Assembly (NCBI GenBank): GCA_028753945.1
Contig: JAPNXP010000006.1
Coordinates: 682,001 to 746,000, forward strand
Direction: 5' to 3'
From: Hexactinellida sp. DTS-2022
Taxonomy: Eukaryota > Porifera > Hexactinellida
Length of the DNA stretch: 64,000 bases
The position numbers and the translations under genes are program-made. The notes under the pieces were generated by a model, which saw only the letters and a program-made list of their open reading frames with translations, was not told the origin of the DNA and ran no database searches. The first letter of the stretch is position 1; every line of letters begins with the position of its first letter. Positions 30,252-40,640 of this stretch are shown here, piece after piece.

Positions 30252-31857
30252 ATGTTACCCAAAGAACAATTACTTCGTTTGAGCCAAGAACAGGAAAAAA
30301 CACTCCTCAAAACTAAGACTCAACTAGAACAACTCAAAAAGTTCAAATCTGATTATGAAATTCTCGCTAAACAACTGATAACTCTCCCTGACAGGCTCGA
30401 ATACCCAATGATGATACCATTTGGTAAGAAAGCATTCATCCCAGGGAAATTAGTTCGTACAAACGAGTTGCTAGTCCTGTTGGGAGAGAATTGGTTTGTT
30501 GAGTGTTCAACTAAATACGCGTGTGAGATTGTGAAGCGTAGGATTGAGCAAGTGGACAAACAGATTATAGATGCAAGCAGTGAGCATGATAATGTTAGCA
30601 GTCATCTCAAATATACCAAAGAGTTCAGTGGAACAACTAATAGCAGTGATGATATTCAGGAAATTGTTGAGTTTGAGAATGAATACGGAGAAATCACCAC
30701 AATTAGAGGTCCTAATTTGAACCACGAGAGTAATACACTCAGTAAGGAAGAGCAAAGGAAAGCTATTGCAAAGGTTGAAGCCGAATTTGATGAATTGGAG
30801 AGAATCGAACAATCTCTTGGTAAGATAAAGTTAGATACAATGGTAACTCTTTTTGTATACCAATTTTTATCGATTGCATTCAGTTTTGAACTATTATCAA
30901 AAACTTTAATACTTTGCCTAGGCAATGAAGACATTTTTGCCGAGTAAGAGACTTATGCCGAATACACCATTGAAGTGTCTTAAAAGCTCCACGTTCTAAG
31001 AACACTGTTTTCACAACAGTGAACTCTCGTTATATCGAACTCGAATTTAACGAAATACTCACTTAAAACGAAGTTATATACTCCTAGATTGATAAAGTAA
31101 TTGATTTTACACCGCTTAACACGACGTTTACCACCGATGGGTCACGGAAATGGAACTAAACCACTTTATGCCCATATATGGGCATGTGGGTCACAAGTGG
31201 TTATCAGCGGGTTAAAACAAACTCCGCTTACATCGGAGTAAATGAAAGGTCCCATGGATTTTGTTACAACTAGAGTTCACTGAATTATTATACTCAACTT
31301 TTGGACTAAAATAAATCATCAGTAACTAGTTTGTAGTATACTCTCTTATATTTCATTTCTACTACATACTTTGGAATTCTTATACAATTATTTTAGGTAT
31401 ACTTATTTTAACAAATATTTTGTTACTATTGTATTCTATAGAGGATGATAATCCAATCAAAACAGAACCACAACACAGTACAGCTTTACACACTCCAACG
31501 ATCTTATTCCATCATTCTACCACAGAAGTTAATACGCCTGTATCTTCTACAGATAGTGCTCTGTACACATCTCCTGCTGATGTGTATGATAAAAGCCCGG
31601 ATATTATAAGAAAAAGTCAGAAAATAAAACAAACAATTGAAGAATTGCCAGCAAAGAAGGTAACATGGGGAGGGAATACGGTTGAAACTTTCGAGAAAAC
31701 TCCGGGAAAATTAGGCATAGCTTCTAATACACAATCTATGGAGAAGGCATTCACAAATATCGTGAAAGAGAGAAATAATCCGATTGTATCGGTAACCACT
31801 GAATTACCTGAAAAAAATAGAATTGTTTCAAAGTTCAAATCATCTCGTGTTAAATAA
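30252..31857 (+). CDS. URI1: Unconventional prefoldin RPB5 interactor (URI1), two exons
   Basis: Exons 30252-30819 and 31442-31857 join in phase (CTTG/GTAAGA donor, CTATAG acceptor) into 327 aa. URI1 is the alpha-prefoldin subunit of the R2TP/prefoldin-like complex and helps assemble RNA polymerases and PIKK kinases. The prefoldin part is clear at residues about 1-105: a coiled coil, then MMIPFGKKAFIPGKLVRTNE, LLVLLGENWFVECS and a second helix. It is followed by an acidic/polar linker. The second exon ends with LPEKNRIVSKFKSSR, the short conserved URI box at the C-terminus of this family. An intron of 622 bp contains MITE B1. AATAAA at 31900 follows the stop. The exon-1 frame would otherwise run into the intron and stop after 231 residues. 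Confidence 0.88.
31017..31282. mobile_element. MITE, family B (CAGTGAACTCTCGTTAT), copy B1, in the URI1 intron
   Basis: Left end CAGTGAACTCTCGTTATA, right end TAGAGTTCACTG. The interior contains CCGCTT..AACACGACG and TCCGCTTACATCGGAGTAAA. Near the middle is a perfect 18-bp palindrome ATGCCCATATATGGGCAT (31168-31185). Confidence 0.7.
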
Positions 31858-31899
31858 ATTATTATTTGATAATTTAAATTATCCTCCACGCACTAACCA

Positions 31900-31905
31900 A
31901 ATAAA
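31900..31905 (+). terminator. Polyadenylation signal of URI1
   Basis: AATAAA lies 43 bp after the stop codon. Confidence 0.45.
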
Positions 31906-33752
31906 AAAAACACGCATTTGTCATTAGCACGGGTTTACACCAAAGCTTAGGTCGTCAAATTCCTCTACTCCGAACTTCCTAGCACAAAGATTGCTCCAAA
32001 TAACAGTAAATTATTATAGACTTACATTAAATCTGTTGCAGGTGCTTTAGTCTTTTTCTTATTCCATCATTATTAATAGTGTTTTTGCATAGAATCTAGT
32101 ATATTATTAAAGCAATATTCATAATAGCGTAGTCTTACCACTAAATTATAGGGGACTTATCTAACAAAAAAACACGAGTAATTTTACACCCACATGTTGT
32201 TTGAATAATTATTATTAACATTACATCTATTGTGCAATAAGAAGGTAATTTTTGGTAATTAGAAGTTGTAATATTATACTTCATATTTTTGATGCTAGGA
32301 AATATCATTGATGGCGTGAGTGTATATATGAACTTCAAGCGAATCAATTTTTGGTTGCGCGAAAGGAAGTTTGTAAACATTGCCGCAAAGATGATAACAA
32401 ATATTTTAAGAAAGAGATTTTATGAAATTTTTTACGATTCCGTTATTTAGTTAATAAAAAGGATCAATATTTTGCAATTAGACAGTTTTAGAAGGAATTG
32501 TCTAAATGCAGTTTTCTTGTTCTTATAAAAATATATAAATGATCCACTTTCAACTCATTGGTTTGTATAAAAACAATTAGTTCAATTTCTGAGCAGTGAA
32601 ATAATTGATGTTTCATTTTTGAGAAGAAAATTACATTTGGTAGTGAATAATCAACTTAATTCTTGTAATTAATTTGTACTACTATTGATTAGTTTGGTAA
32701 AAAGAGTAATAATTCATCAGATAAATCAATCAAATAATAAGCATAAGTTGCTATGAAGATAATTTTAGTACCGTACAAACGTTATTTGACGCAAATTTCC
32801 GAAAACTATACACCCCACTCCCTATGTTACACTATATAACAAAATATATCAGTAAAGTTACTTGGTTTTAGCTGAAACAAACAAGTAAAAGAGCTAATTT
32901 TCTATAGCAACTAATCCAAATAAAATTATCCAAACTCGTTGGGACCAGTAATGCATGTTCGGATAAACTAGAGTTCGGTAATTTAAAGCTGAACTAATTT
33001 ATGGAATAACATTGGGACCAACAGTCGTGTTCGGGTTAAAAAAGATTCCTGGAAATCGAGGTTGCACTGCATTGAGAATTAGTTATTAATAAACAAAGAA
33101 AGTTGCTGTAATGAAGATTAAAATGTTCAAAACCATCAAAGAACGAAAATCAACGATACACGAATTATAGAATTAGGGCTCGAATCAGACAATGACAAAA
33201 CAATACAACAAAATATATTTGAAGGTGTTTATTTAACTGAAGGAAACTTAAAGAAGAGATTTATCTTTAATAAATTATTATGTTTCACAAATTTTCCAAT
33301 TCTTATCATTCAATTGTCTTTATAAAGTTGTTATTCGTTTCAATGTATTAAAGATCTTGATTAGCTTTTTAATTTTCATAATAATAAAGTTGTTAGAACG
33401 TTTGCAGATAATGAAATATCAGTTTTTTTTAAATCAAAAATGATACCTTTTGATAATGTTTTTCCAAGGTATCCGATATTCTATGTAACTAAGTTAAAAC
33501 ATTGGGTTATAGAATATAATGAAATGTATGTTACTTATTTAGAAATATATAGAGTACTCCTATCTGAAACTAAGCTTACTAAACATTAGACTGTTAGTTC
33601 TATTATTTTGTATATTCACGGTTTATTCAAAGTTACTTTAATACAATTAATGTATGAGCTTTTAATGTTTACACTTAATCCAATGCATTAATAATATAGT
33701 ATAATATAACTGATTTGAGTAAGGTTGGTAACTAAGAGTAATAATAAGAATG
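31906..33752. other. Intergenic, no gene seen
   Basis: 1.8 kb of strongly AT-rich DNA with stops in all frames. Around 32930-33060 there are traces of the TA-flanked element theme (GGGACCAGTAATGC, TTCGGGTTAAAAAAG). Nothing coding is supported. Confidence 0.5.
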
Positions 33753-35642
33753 TTAATCACTTGAAAATTCATTATACTCCTGGTTGATGATGGGGCCAAT
33801 TTCATGTTCTGAGGTTTCACTTTCCGCAAGGAATCCACTGTTATCTTTCGAATTATTTATCAAAACTTCACTCATTTCATTATCTCTATATTTAGTTTTT
33901 CCTGTCACCTTATCCCATATATCAAATACCGCACCCTTCCCATCTCTATCTTCATCTTTAATGTCTTCAGATTGCCTCAACCAAATTCTTAGTTTCCAAG
34001 TCACAAACACCATAATTACCAACATTGTGATCAACATGCCAAGCGCTATAAGTGATACAGACACTAATCCTATTTTCTTTATATTACTACCCATACCAGT
34101 CACCTTACTATCTGCATACGAGAACTTTATACACATATTGCTAGTACTAAATGGATATGTGTTGTTTGTTTCGAATGGGACAGCTGCTAATACGAAATAG
34201 TAACATTCATTATGTTTGTATGCATTTTTGTTGACAACGAAATCGAACATATATTCGATAGGCAGTAGGTCAGGTGAGAGGATTTCCTGTGTAAATGGAA
34301 CCGGGATTTCTGCATTAGAAGCTTCATCTAGCGTGCTAGCACTACTGCTATCGAAGTGAGTGGGGAGAGTTGTGTATTGTGGCCATGCTACGAGTAAATA
34401 GCTACTTATCTCAACTTGAGGCTCTGTTGGTTCTAATTGTATGCTGAACGGATGTATTACTGATTCCCCTTCCAATGAATACTGACTCCCTGATATAATA
34501 GGAACAGATGGATTCTCAATTTTTATTGATTTGGTACGGAATTTGAAGTCTTGCTTTGCATATATAGTATAAGCCATTGAATCTGATAGCGGCTTTGCTT
34601 GTATACTACATTTGTATTGAGTAGCCGGGTTCAGGCCTTCGAGATTCAGGATGCTACCTCGCATGTTAGACGTTCTCCACTCCAAAACACGCGCACTTGT
34701 ACCGCTAATCCTTTCAGTTTCATGATCTGCCACACACATAACACTCAATTCTGAAGTTTTTCGATTCTCCAGTTCCTCTCCTAGTATAACATTTGCTGAA
34801 TGGATATGAGACCTTATTCCTATTATTTCCACTGCCATATCTTCCTCAAGATCTTCTTCTATCTCAGATAAGGGAATCACGAGTTGCTCACTACAGTTCT
34901 TACGCTCTCTGTGGTTAACTCTTTCAATCGAGCAAACTTTAACAAATGCAAACTTTTCAGCCTCAATTTGACTCCCATCCAAACGTATATTTGCCCTCGA
35001 ATCCAATCTCTGTACAACTTCAGTCGTGTGCAGCATTTTATCAATGCTCTGATAGCTCCTGTCACTACCATAGTTAATATCGATGAGAAAAAAATTATCC
35101 TTCAAACCTGGAAATGGAAAGTCCCATGAAATTTTGAGTGTATTAAACTCTCTTTTTGCCTTCACCATAATAGGTGCAATATTAGGATGCATTAATCGCA
35201 TTGATCCGGTGGGTATAGAATACTTTGTATTGAAACAAGCGAATTTATTGCTACAAGACACTAAGCGCTCTCTAAGGATTGCACATACAATAACACATGG
35301 TCTGTTTGTCTCGGGCATGTTCTTAATGACAGATTCAAATTGCGTATTTGGTACTTCGGCTAGAAGCTCTGTGTTTGGAAGTGAATGACTTTCTTCATAA
35401 GTTTTATTATGAATGCAATTGTAGAGTTCAAATCTATCATAGGCAAGGGGGGATCGATCAAAAGACCAATAAATCCAGGCCAAATGGCTATTCTGTATAT
35501 CAGGCCTTAAGTGTGAAATTATCGGATAATTTCCACCTTTGTATTTATATCTGTCACTCTTACCAGTCGCAATATGTAGAAAAACAAAGAAAAATGCGAG
35601 AAATAATGTCAAATACAACTTTTTCAAAACAATTAGGAACAT
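33753..35642 (-). CDS. Type I membrane receptor with FN3-like domains, paralog 1
   Basis: Intronless, 629 aa. Signal peptide at about 1-27 (FLIVLKKLYLTLFLAFFFVF). A Cys-containing N-terminal domain spans about 28-165. Two or three fibronectin-III-like domains follow (ISWDFPFPG at about 190; LEGLNPATQYKCSI at about 340; EISSYLLVAWPQ, then CYYFVLAAVPF at about 480), and a transmembrane segment lies at about 522-552. The tail of about 75 aa is acidic, with YRDN and YNEF tyrosines but no kinase or phosphatase domain. The membrane-proximal part recalls the juxtamembrane FN3 of receptor tyrosine phosphatases, but no named family is recognised. The gene at 38410 is its paralog, sharing the SW.FPFP, C-x(8)-NC, EWRT, GL.P.T.Y.C and NxCYYFxL motifs. 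It is likely a cell-surface adhesion or ligand-binding protein (inference). Confidence 0.8.
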   Translation of the reverse strand: MFLIVLKKLYLTLFLAFFFVFLHIATGKSDRYKYKGGNYPIISHLRPDIQNSHLAWIYWSFDRSPLAYDRFELYNCIHNKTYEESHSLPNTELLAEVPNTQFESVIKNMPETNRPCVIVCAILRERLVSCSNKFACFNTKYSIPTGSMRLMHPNIAPIMVKAKREFNTLKISWDFPFPGLKDNFFLIDINYGSDRSYQSIDKMLHTTEVVQRLDSRANIRLDGSQIEAEKFAFVKVCSIERVNHRERKNCSEQLVIPLSEIEEDLEEDMAVEIIGIRSHIHSANVILGEELENRKTSELSVMCVADHETERISGTSARVLEWRTSNMRGSILNLEGLNPATQYKCSIQAKPLSDSMAYTIYAKQDFKFRTKSIKIENPSVPIISGSQYSLEGESVIHPFSIQLEPTEPQVEISSYLLVAWPQYTTLPTHFDSSSASTLDEASNAEIPVPFTQEILSPDLLPIEYMFDFVVNKNAYKHNECYYFVLAAVPFETNNTYPFSTSNMCIKFSYADSKVTGMGSNIKKIGLVSVSLIALGMLITMLVIMVFVTWKLRIWLRQSEDIKDEDRDGKGAVFDIWDKVTGKTKYRDNEMSEVLINNSKDNSGFLAESETSEHEIGPIINQEYNEFSSD

Positions 35643-36339
35643 TTTTAAGCTATTTTCCGGTAGAATTTACAAAATATAACATTTCGAAAAAAGCTAAGGC
35701 ATATTCATTTGAAAGAATGACTCTAGTTATTTTCAACCAATAAATTTGTAGTATTTTAATCAATGCTAGTAATCTCTCTCTCTCATTTCACAAAATCTGA
35801 GTCATCTAAGAAAGCACATTTTGCTTGATAAAAGTGCACAATAGTATGTGTCACATTTATTTTATTATAATTATTCCTTAATTCTAGCTTAACTCAACAT
35901 AAACAAACTTAGAGAATATTACACATAAATAATGTTTAAGGCTTACATTAGATTAGAGTTATTACTTAGTTTATAAACAGATATTTTTGTAAGAGGATAT
36001 AGGTATGTTGGTGTTATCATAATTAGCATTTATTAGATAGATAATAGATACAACCTACTCAACTTAGTTGGGTCCCTTTGGTACAAGAGAATTTGTCTTG
36101 GTAATCAAAACTATTAGTATACAATCAGGTTCTTTTATTATTAATATTCAAGGGAGCAAAAATTGTCTTCATAATAGAGAGATTTCATAATAAGTGAACT
36201 CAACATAACACAAACCTATGTAAATTGTTAATTTGGGACCATAGGGCTTGTTTCATAATGAAAAATTATTCACAATAAGCAGACATGACTGTATGCATAT
36301 TGAGATATACATTAATTCCTCGCTATTTGATAATTCACA

Positions 36340-36453
36340 GTTTTTATGGAACGGAACTACAGTTTGACTTGTAGTATTTTCAGTTAATTGGCTTTCTGCT
36401 TAGTTGAGAAAACTACCCTGGACCAAAGTGATGCAAATCATCAAGGTAGACTG
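36340..36453. mobile_element. MITE remnant, family C, copy C3
   Basis: GGAACTACAGTTTGACTTGT, TTTTCAGTTAATTGGCTTTC and the end GGTAGACTG before TA match the interior and end of C1 at 50251-50423. Confidence 0.5.
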
Positions 36454-36911
36454 TAATTCAATTATTATACAATACGTAAATATTGATTTTTCATTGTCAG
36501 TTATACTCAGCAGTTAAGTTCAGCATAACTTATTATGTCATTAATACTTAGCACAATAAATAGAGCAAATAAAGAGCATCATAGACATATAAACGGTCAT
36601 TATTACATTTGCAAACGTATCGTTATTCAGACTCAGAAATTAGTCACTAAATAATTCCATCTGAGATGCATCGACTATATAAATAACGATTAGTGAGAAA
36701 TACAGGTTTACATGAATAGTTTATAAGAAAACTGCGTTTATTTTTGTCTTTAAAGATGATCAACTAACCAAGCAATTAATTGGAATATTTGCAACTTACA
36801 TTCGAATTCATAAACACGGTAGGTATGAATGCATTCTTCTCTGCAACTTGAATAAACTGAAAATTCCATAACTGTGATTCTCTCATTTAATACGGAATTA
36901 AATTCATACTA

Positions 36912-37384
36912 CAGCAAAAGCCGCTTAATCTGGATACATTGATGGGAATAGATTTTTGCATTATAAAATCTCGGGTTAATCGGGACAACACAGGAGGTAA
37001 TCGAGAGATAAAATCTAAATTAACAGTGGAAACTTTCGAATCATTGATTTTTGGGCGATTATATCTCAATAAATTGTACAAGTGTCCAATATTCATAAGT
37101 TTAAATGAATTATTCCAATTAGGCGATGAGAAGATTCAATTGTTTGGGATTATATAACCAGAATGACTGATGTGATGTGAATAAAATATTTTTGAAAGTA
37201 TTAAGAATTATTAATTTTTATTCTAGTTCCATGACAGTCCTTATGCTTTATTATTATAAACATTATATAAACATGTTTTTCAGGGTGATGAAAACAGTAT
37301 ATTATGTACAATTCGTAAATCGGTTAATCGGGATAAAACAGTGATTCCCATAGCCCTCACGATTAAGCGGCTTCCACTCTACTA
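36912..37384. mobile_element. MITE, family C, about 470 bp, copy C2
   Basis: CAGCAAAAGCCGCTTAATC at the left is mirrored by GATTAAGCGGCTTCCACT at the right. Secondary inverted words GGTTAATCGGGAC and CGGTTAATCGGGAT extend the match inward by tens of bases. The 72-codon ORF inside has no recognisable domain. Confidence 0.6.
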
Positions 37385-38409
37385 TTACTGTATTCAAATA
37401 CTGACTCATGTGGTATAATAGCATTGGCCCAGGACTTGTATAGTATATATATATACTCGGACATATATTGCATTAACGTAAATATGAGTATTGTTGGAGC
37501 TATTAGTGCCGATATCCCAGTGTTTATTTTCTAATTAATTCTATTTAATTGATTGAGAGAAGGAATTGAACAAGAAGAGCACATTTGTGTGGACACTACA
37601 AAAACAGGTAATTCTAAATTATATATTTATTGTTTCTGTGAACTGTAATTAAATTTCAAAGTGGTTAAATTCAATAATATTGATGAAAACATTAATTAAT
37701 TTTAATTATTCTTTTTTAATGTTCTGATTTAATCAAATAAAAAATAGCTTAATTTATTAGTAATAAATTTATAGAAAATTGTCGATAATTTAATATATTA
37801 TTAATTATTTTATTACAAAGATGGGATAAAGTTACTTAAATAGAACTTATATAGAATGCCACAAGTATATAAGAATCTTCGACTCACTTATTTCATTTTT
37901 CTATGAATTGTAATTGGAGACTAAAACTCATTAGATTATTCTCAATATTGTTCACAAAAATAAGGAATGTTTATTACACTAGAATTATATTTTAAATGAT
38001 ATGATTCCTGAAATTTATATATTAATTATATACAAAAAGGAGGAATTAATTTATTACAAATTGGATGAAATAAGAAAAAATATTTTACAATTTATATCGT
38101 ATCATATTTCTGATAAAATACATCTTTGACCACCTTATCGTTTCTAAGGTAGATTCTTCTAAATTTAATTTAAATAATGTACTGTAAGGAATTTTATTTA
38201 ACTTCTAAATCAATTTATGAAACATTCAATTTAAAATGTCGTTTCAATCAATTTATTTTACATGTATAAAATAAATAACAGTATGTTTTCCAAATTCTTC
38301 TTCAAAAATATCTTGCAATTCATTGGTCAGTTCCTTCAGTTTTTCATTAGCTGCGAGTATACGTATAAACGAAGTATTATTTCCAATTATATTTTATGAT
38401 TATTCTATC

Positions 38410-39822
38410 ATGAAAATTACATTTTTCATATTGTATATTGTATCAGCAATAAATTTGATTACAAGCCAATTCCTATCTCCGTTCCCTGCTAGCATCGAGC
38501 CTGTACTTATCAATTGCGATTTGCGAAATTTAGATTTAACAGTCAGTTGGCAGTTTCCGTTCCCAGTTTACCATGACGGTTTCTATTTGGAAGCCAAATT
38601 CGCCGAAGACAAACTTTCAAGAAAACTGAACCCACATCTCCAACTCTCTTTCAATACCGATAACGATGAGCTATCGAAGATATTTTACCTACGTACAATT
38701 CATTTGCAAAAGAGTAACTTTGCTTTCATAAGGGTTTGTTCAGTTAATGAGCTTAAAATTGAAGTTCAACGAAACTGCACTAAATCAATTCGTTTTCCGA
38801 TCTCAAAAGAGGCCATTCGGGATTCCATTAGCGGTTACCGTTTATTGCGTACAATTACTCATCCTGAAGATGTTTCTCTCACTATATACTCGTCGCAAGG
38901 AAATAGAGAAATTGACGCTACTATAATATGCATTGGGGAAGGAAAATATAACGGAAAACTAGGAAAACGTGAAATGGAGGGCATGGAATGGCGTACTGTG
39001 GTGGGTAGCGAAGATAGGCTTAGTTTGAGCGGTTTGAGACCGAATACTGCGTATAATTGCGAAATTCTAGGGCGCGAAAGTGAGTCGTTACAAATCGCAG
39101 ATGTAATACTAACTGATATCGGGTTTAAAACCGGAAAAATCGATGTACCTATGCCGCCTACGCCTAGGTTAAATATGTATGTTACGTCACTCTCATCGCT
39201 AAGTGAAAAACTTTCCATTTTCTTAAGGCCCGTTGAAAAGCAGGAAGAAATAGCTAAATATATTCTCATTGCATTTCCCGTAGAACCAATTGAAAATGTC
39301 GATGCGAACCCAATAACAGAGGTAACGAGCGAAGATTTGAATTCACAAATTGAAGCTATAACAAGTAAAGAAGCGATCCCATTTATAGTACGCACTTTCC
39401 TACCGCCAGAACTTCCCATAATGCATTCATTCGCTGGGACTAACACTGCAGGTTTTAAGCTAAATAACTGCTATTACTTTATATTGGTAGCCGTATCGAT
39501 AAAGCAGATGGATGCATTGGGTTGGAATTCTACTGTTGAGTGTATTATGCTCGGGGGACAGTCTAGGACTAAATTCCAGAAATTCTTACGTTATGGGGCG
39601 TTCGCAGGTGCATCTTCTGTTGTTTGTTTCATGTGTTTGTTTACAGTTGTTTGTCTCAAATCGATTGCGACTATAAAGAAGAAGATTGGTACGGTTGGTG
39701 GTAAAAAGAAATATTCGAAAGTTCGAACTGTTATTCCTCCTAATACCCCGTCAAGAGGCGAACCCGTTTACGACTACATTCCAGCTCCTCCCCCAGATGA
39801 TGATGATGATGATGATTATTAG
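38410..39822 (+). CDS. Type I membrane receptor with FN3-like domains, paralog 2
   Basis: Intronless. I start at 38410 rather than the earlier in-frame Met at 38323, because MKITFFILYIVSAINLITSQ is a proper signal peptide and the extra 29 residues are not. That gives 470 aa. It is paralogous to the gene at 33753 from SWQFPFP onward (RNC; MEWRTVVG, SLSGLRPNTAYNC, YILIAFP, NNCYYFILVAVS) but lacks the N-terminal domain of about 140 residues. One transmembrane helix lies at about 393-416. The cytoplasmic tail is basic, then Pro-rich with PVYDYIPAPPP, a plausible phosphotyrosine/SH3-type site, and ends in seven Asp and a Tyr coded by GAT repeats. AATAAA lies at 39990. Probable cell-surface signalling or adhesion protein; family not named. 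Confidence 0.8.
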   Translation: MKITFFILYIVSAINLITSQFLSPFPASIEPVLINCDLRNLDLTVSWQFPFPVYHDGFYLEAKFAEDKLSRKLNPHLQLSFNTDNDELSKIFYLRTIHLQKSNFAFIRVCSVNELKIEVQRNCTKSIRFPISKEAIRDSISGYRLLRTITHPEDVSLTIYSSQGNREIDATIICIGEGKYNGKLGKREMEGMEWRTVVGSEDRLSLSGLRPNTAYNCEILGRESESLQIADVILTDIGFKTGKIDVPMPPTPRLNMYVTSLSSLSEKLSIFLRPVEKQEEIAKYILIAFPVEPIENVDANPITEVTSEDLNSQIEAITSKEAIPFIVRTFLPPELPIMHSFAGTNTAGFKLNNCYYFILVAVSIKQMDALGWNSTVECIMLGGQSRTKFQKFLRYGAFAGASSVVCFMCLFTVVCLKSIATIKKKIGTVGGKKKYSKVRTVIPPNTPSRGEPVYDYIPAPPPDDDDDDDY

Positions 39823-40188
39823 AAACGTATCGATTTATCAAAGGGAGATTAAGCGATTAATGTTACTTGTACGCTAGTATGATTTCACTGTTAAATGATC
39901 AATTATATTTGGCATCATCTCTTTAACATAATTAATTCTAAAAGCAAATTAACTTAAAATAAGCAGTTTGTTTTACAGTAGGGTAATTCAATAAATTTGT
40001 ATACTCATTAGAAAACACAAAAATTTATAATTATTAGCTCAAATGTGTAGAATTCTGTCTTAATTAAAATAAATAACCTTCATATTAAAAGAAGGAAAAT
40101 TGATTCAATTCATGAACAATCTGCAAAGCATATTCTAAAATCTCAAAATTTTTAGCCATGCTTGTATTTTAAATAACTTAATTTGCAT

Positions 40189-40287
40189 TTGAAGCAAAAT
40201 AAAGCTGTTGGCGAATATATTCAAAATTGTAATAAATTATTTACAATTAAGAGACAGAAATATAGAGACGTATATTATAAGAGGTAA
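40189..40287 (+). pseudogene. Relic of the bZIP-like small gene
   Basis: Closely matches the gene at 43274 over about 100 bp, encoding GEYIQNC, then a broken middle and KRQKYRDVYYKR, then an in-frame TAA where the intact gene has AAA. There is no start codon upstream (TAA at 40174) and no recognisable downstream coil. Changing AAA to TAA created a GTAAGA, which could also be a donor site, so an exon of a longer gene is the alternative. Confidence 0.6.
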
Positions 40288-40493
40288 GAGAAGTTTTTAT
40301 ATCGAAAAGCTGTTGGCCGATATATCTATAAGCCTTTCCTAGTATACGTATAACCTAGCATAATTAGACATTCGCCTGCTAGGGCCTTAAAAACCTAACA
40401 TTTTCTACCGTGAATGTCGATTTCAGTAAGATTAATTAATATAAATAAATTAGAGTCATTATTAGACAATAGATTTACTTTAATGCAAACACC

Positions 40494-40640
40494 AGTGGCA
40501 GTGGGCGTTCGATATTTGTTCAGATTATCCGAAAATTCGTATTAACAGGAGTTACTTGCATTCCCTTGAATACTTTAGGGGAATTAAACATTGTATGATA
40601 TTTCGCCATATCCGTGTTCGTATTTAACGAGGTTTTAATG
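40494..40640. mobile_element. Degenerate MITE, family A, copy A8
   Basis: ATTATCCGAAAATTCGTATTAACAGG, TATCCGTGTTCGTATTTAACGAGG and TAATGTA at the end follow the family A pattern; the left end is eroded. Confidence 0.45.

Larger units (their letters stand above)
35643..38409. other. Divergent intergenic region between the receptor paralogs
   Basis: 2.8 kb, AT-rich, containing two family C elements (listed separately), a short TA repeat at 37437-37455 and no supported gene. The plus-strand ORF at 35348-35743 is an antisense shadow of the receptor and does not look like protein. Confidence 0.5.

Noticed and set aside
36939..37157. 72-codon ORF within MITE C2
   Set aside because: It lies wholly inside a non-autonomous element and has no recognisable domain.
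38323..38409. Upstream Met extension of receptor paralog 2
   Set aside because: The extra 29 residues precede a clear signal peptide starting at the Met at 38410, and a TTTTTCATTAG acceptor-like tract lies within them, so they are more likely leader or intron.
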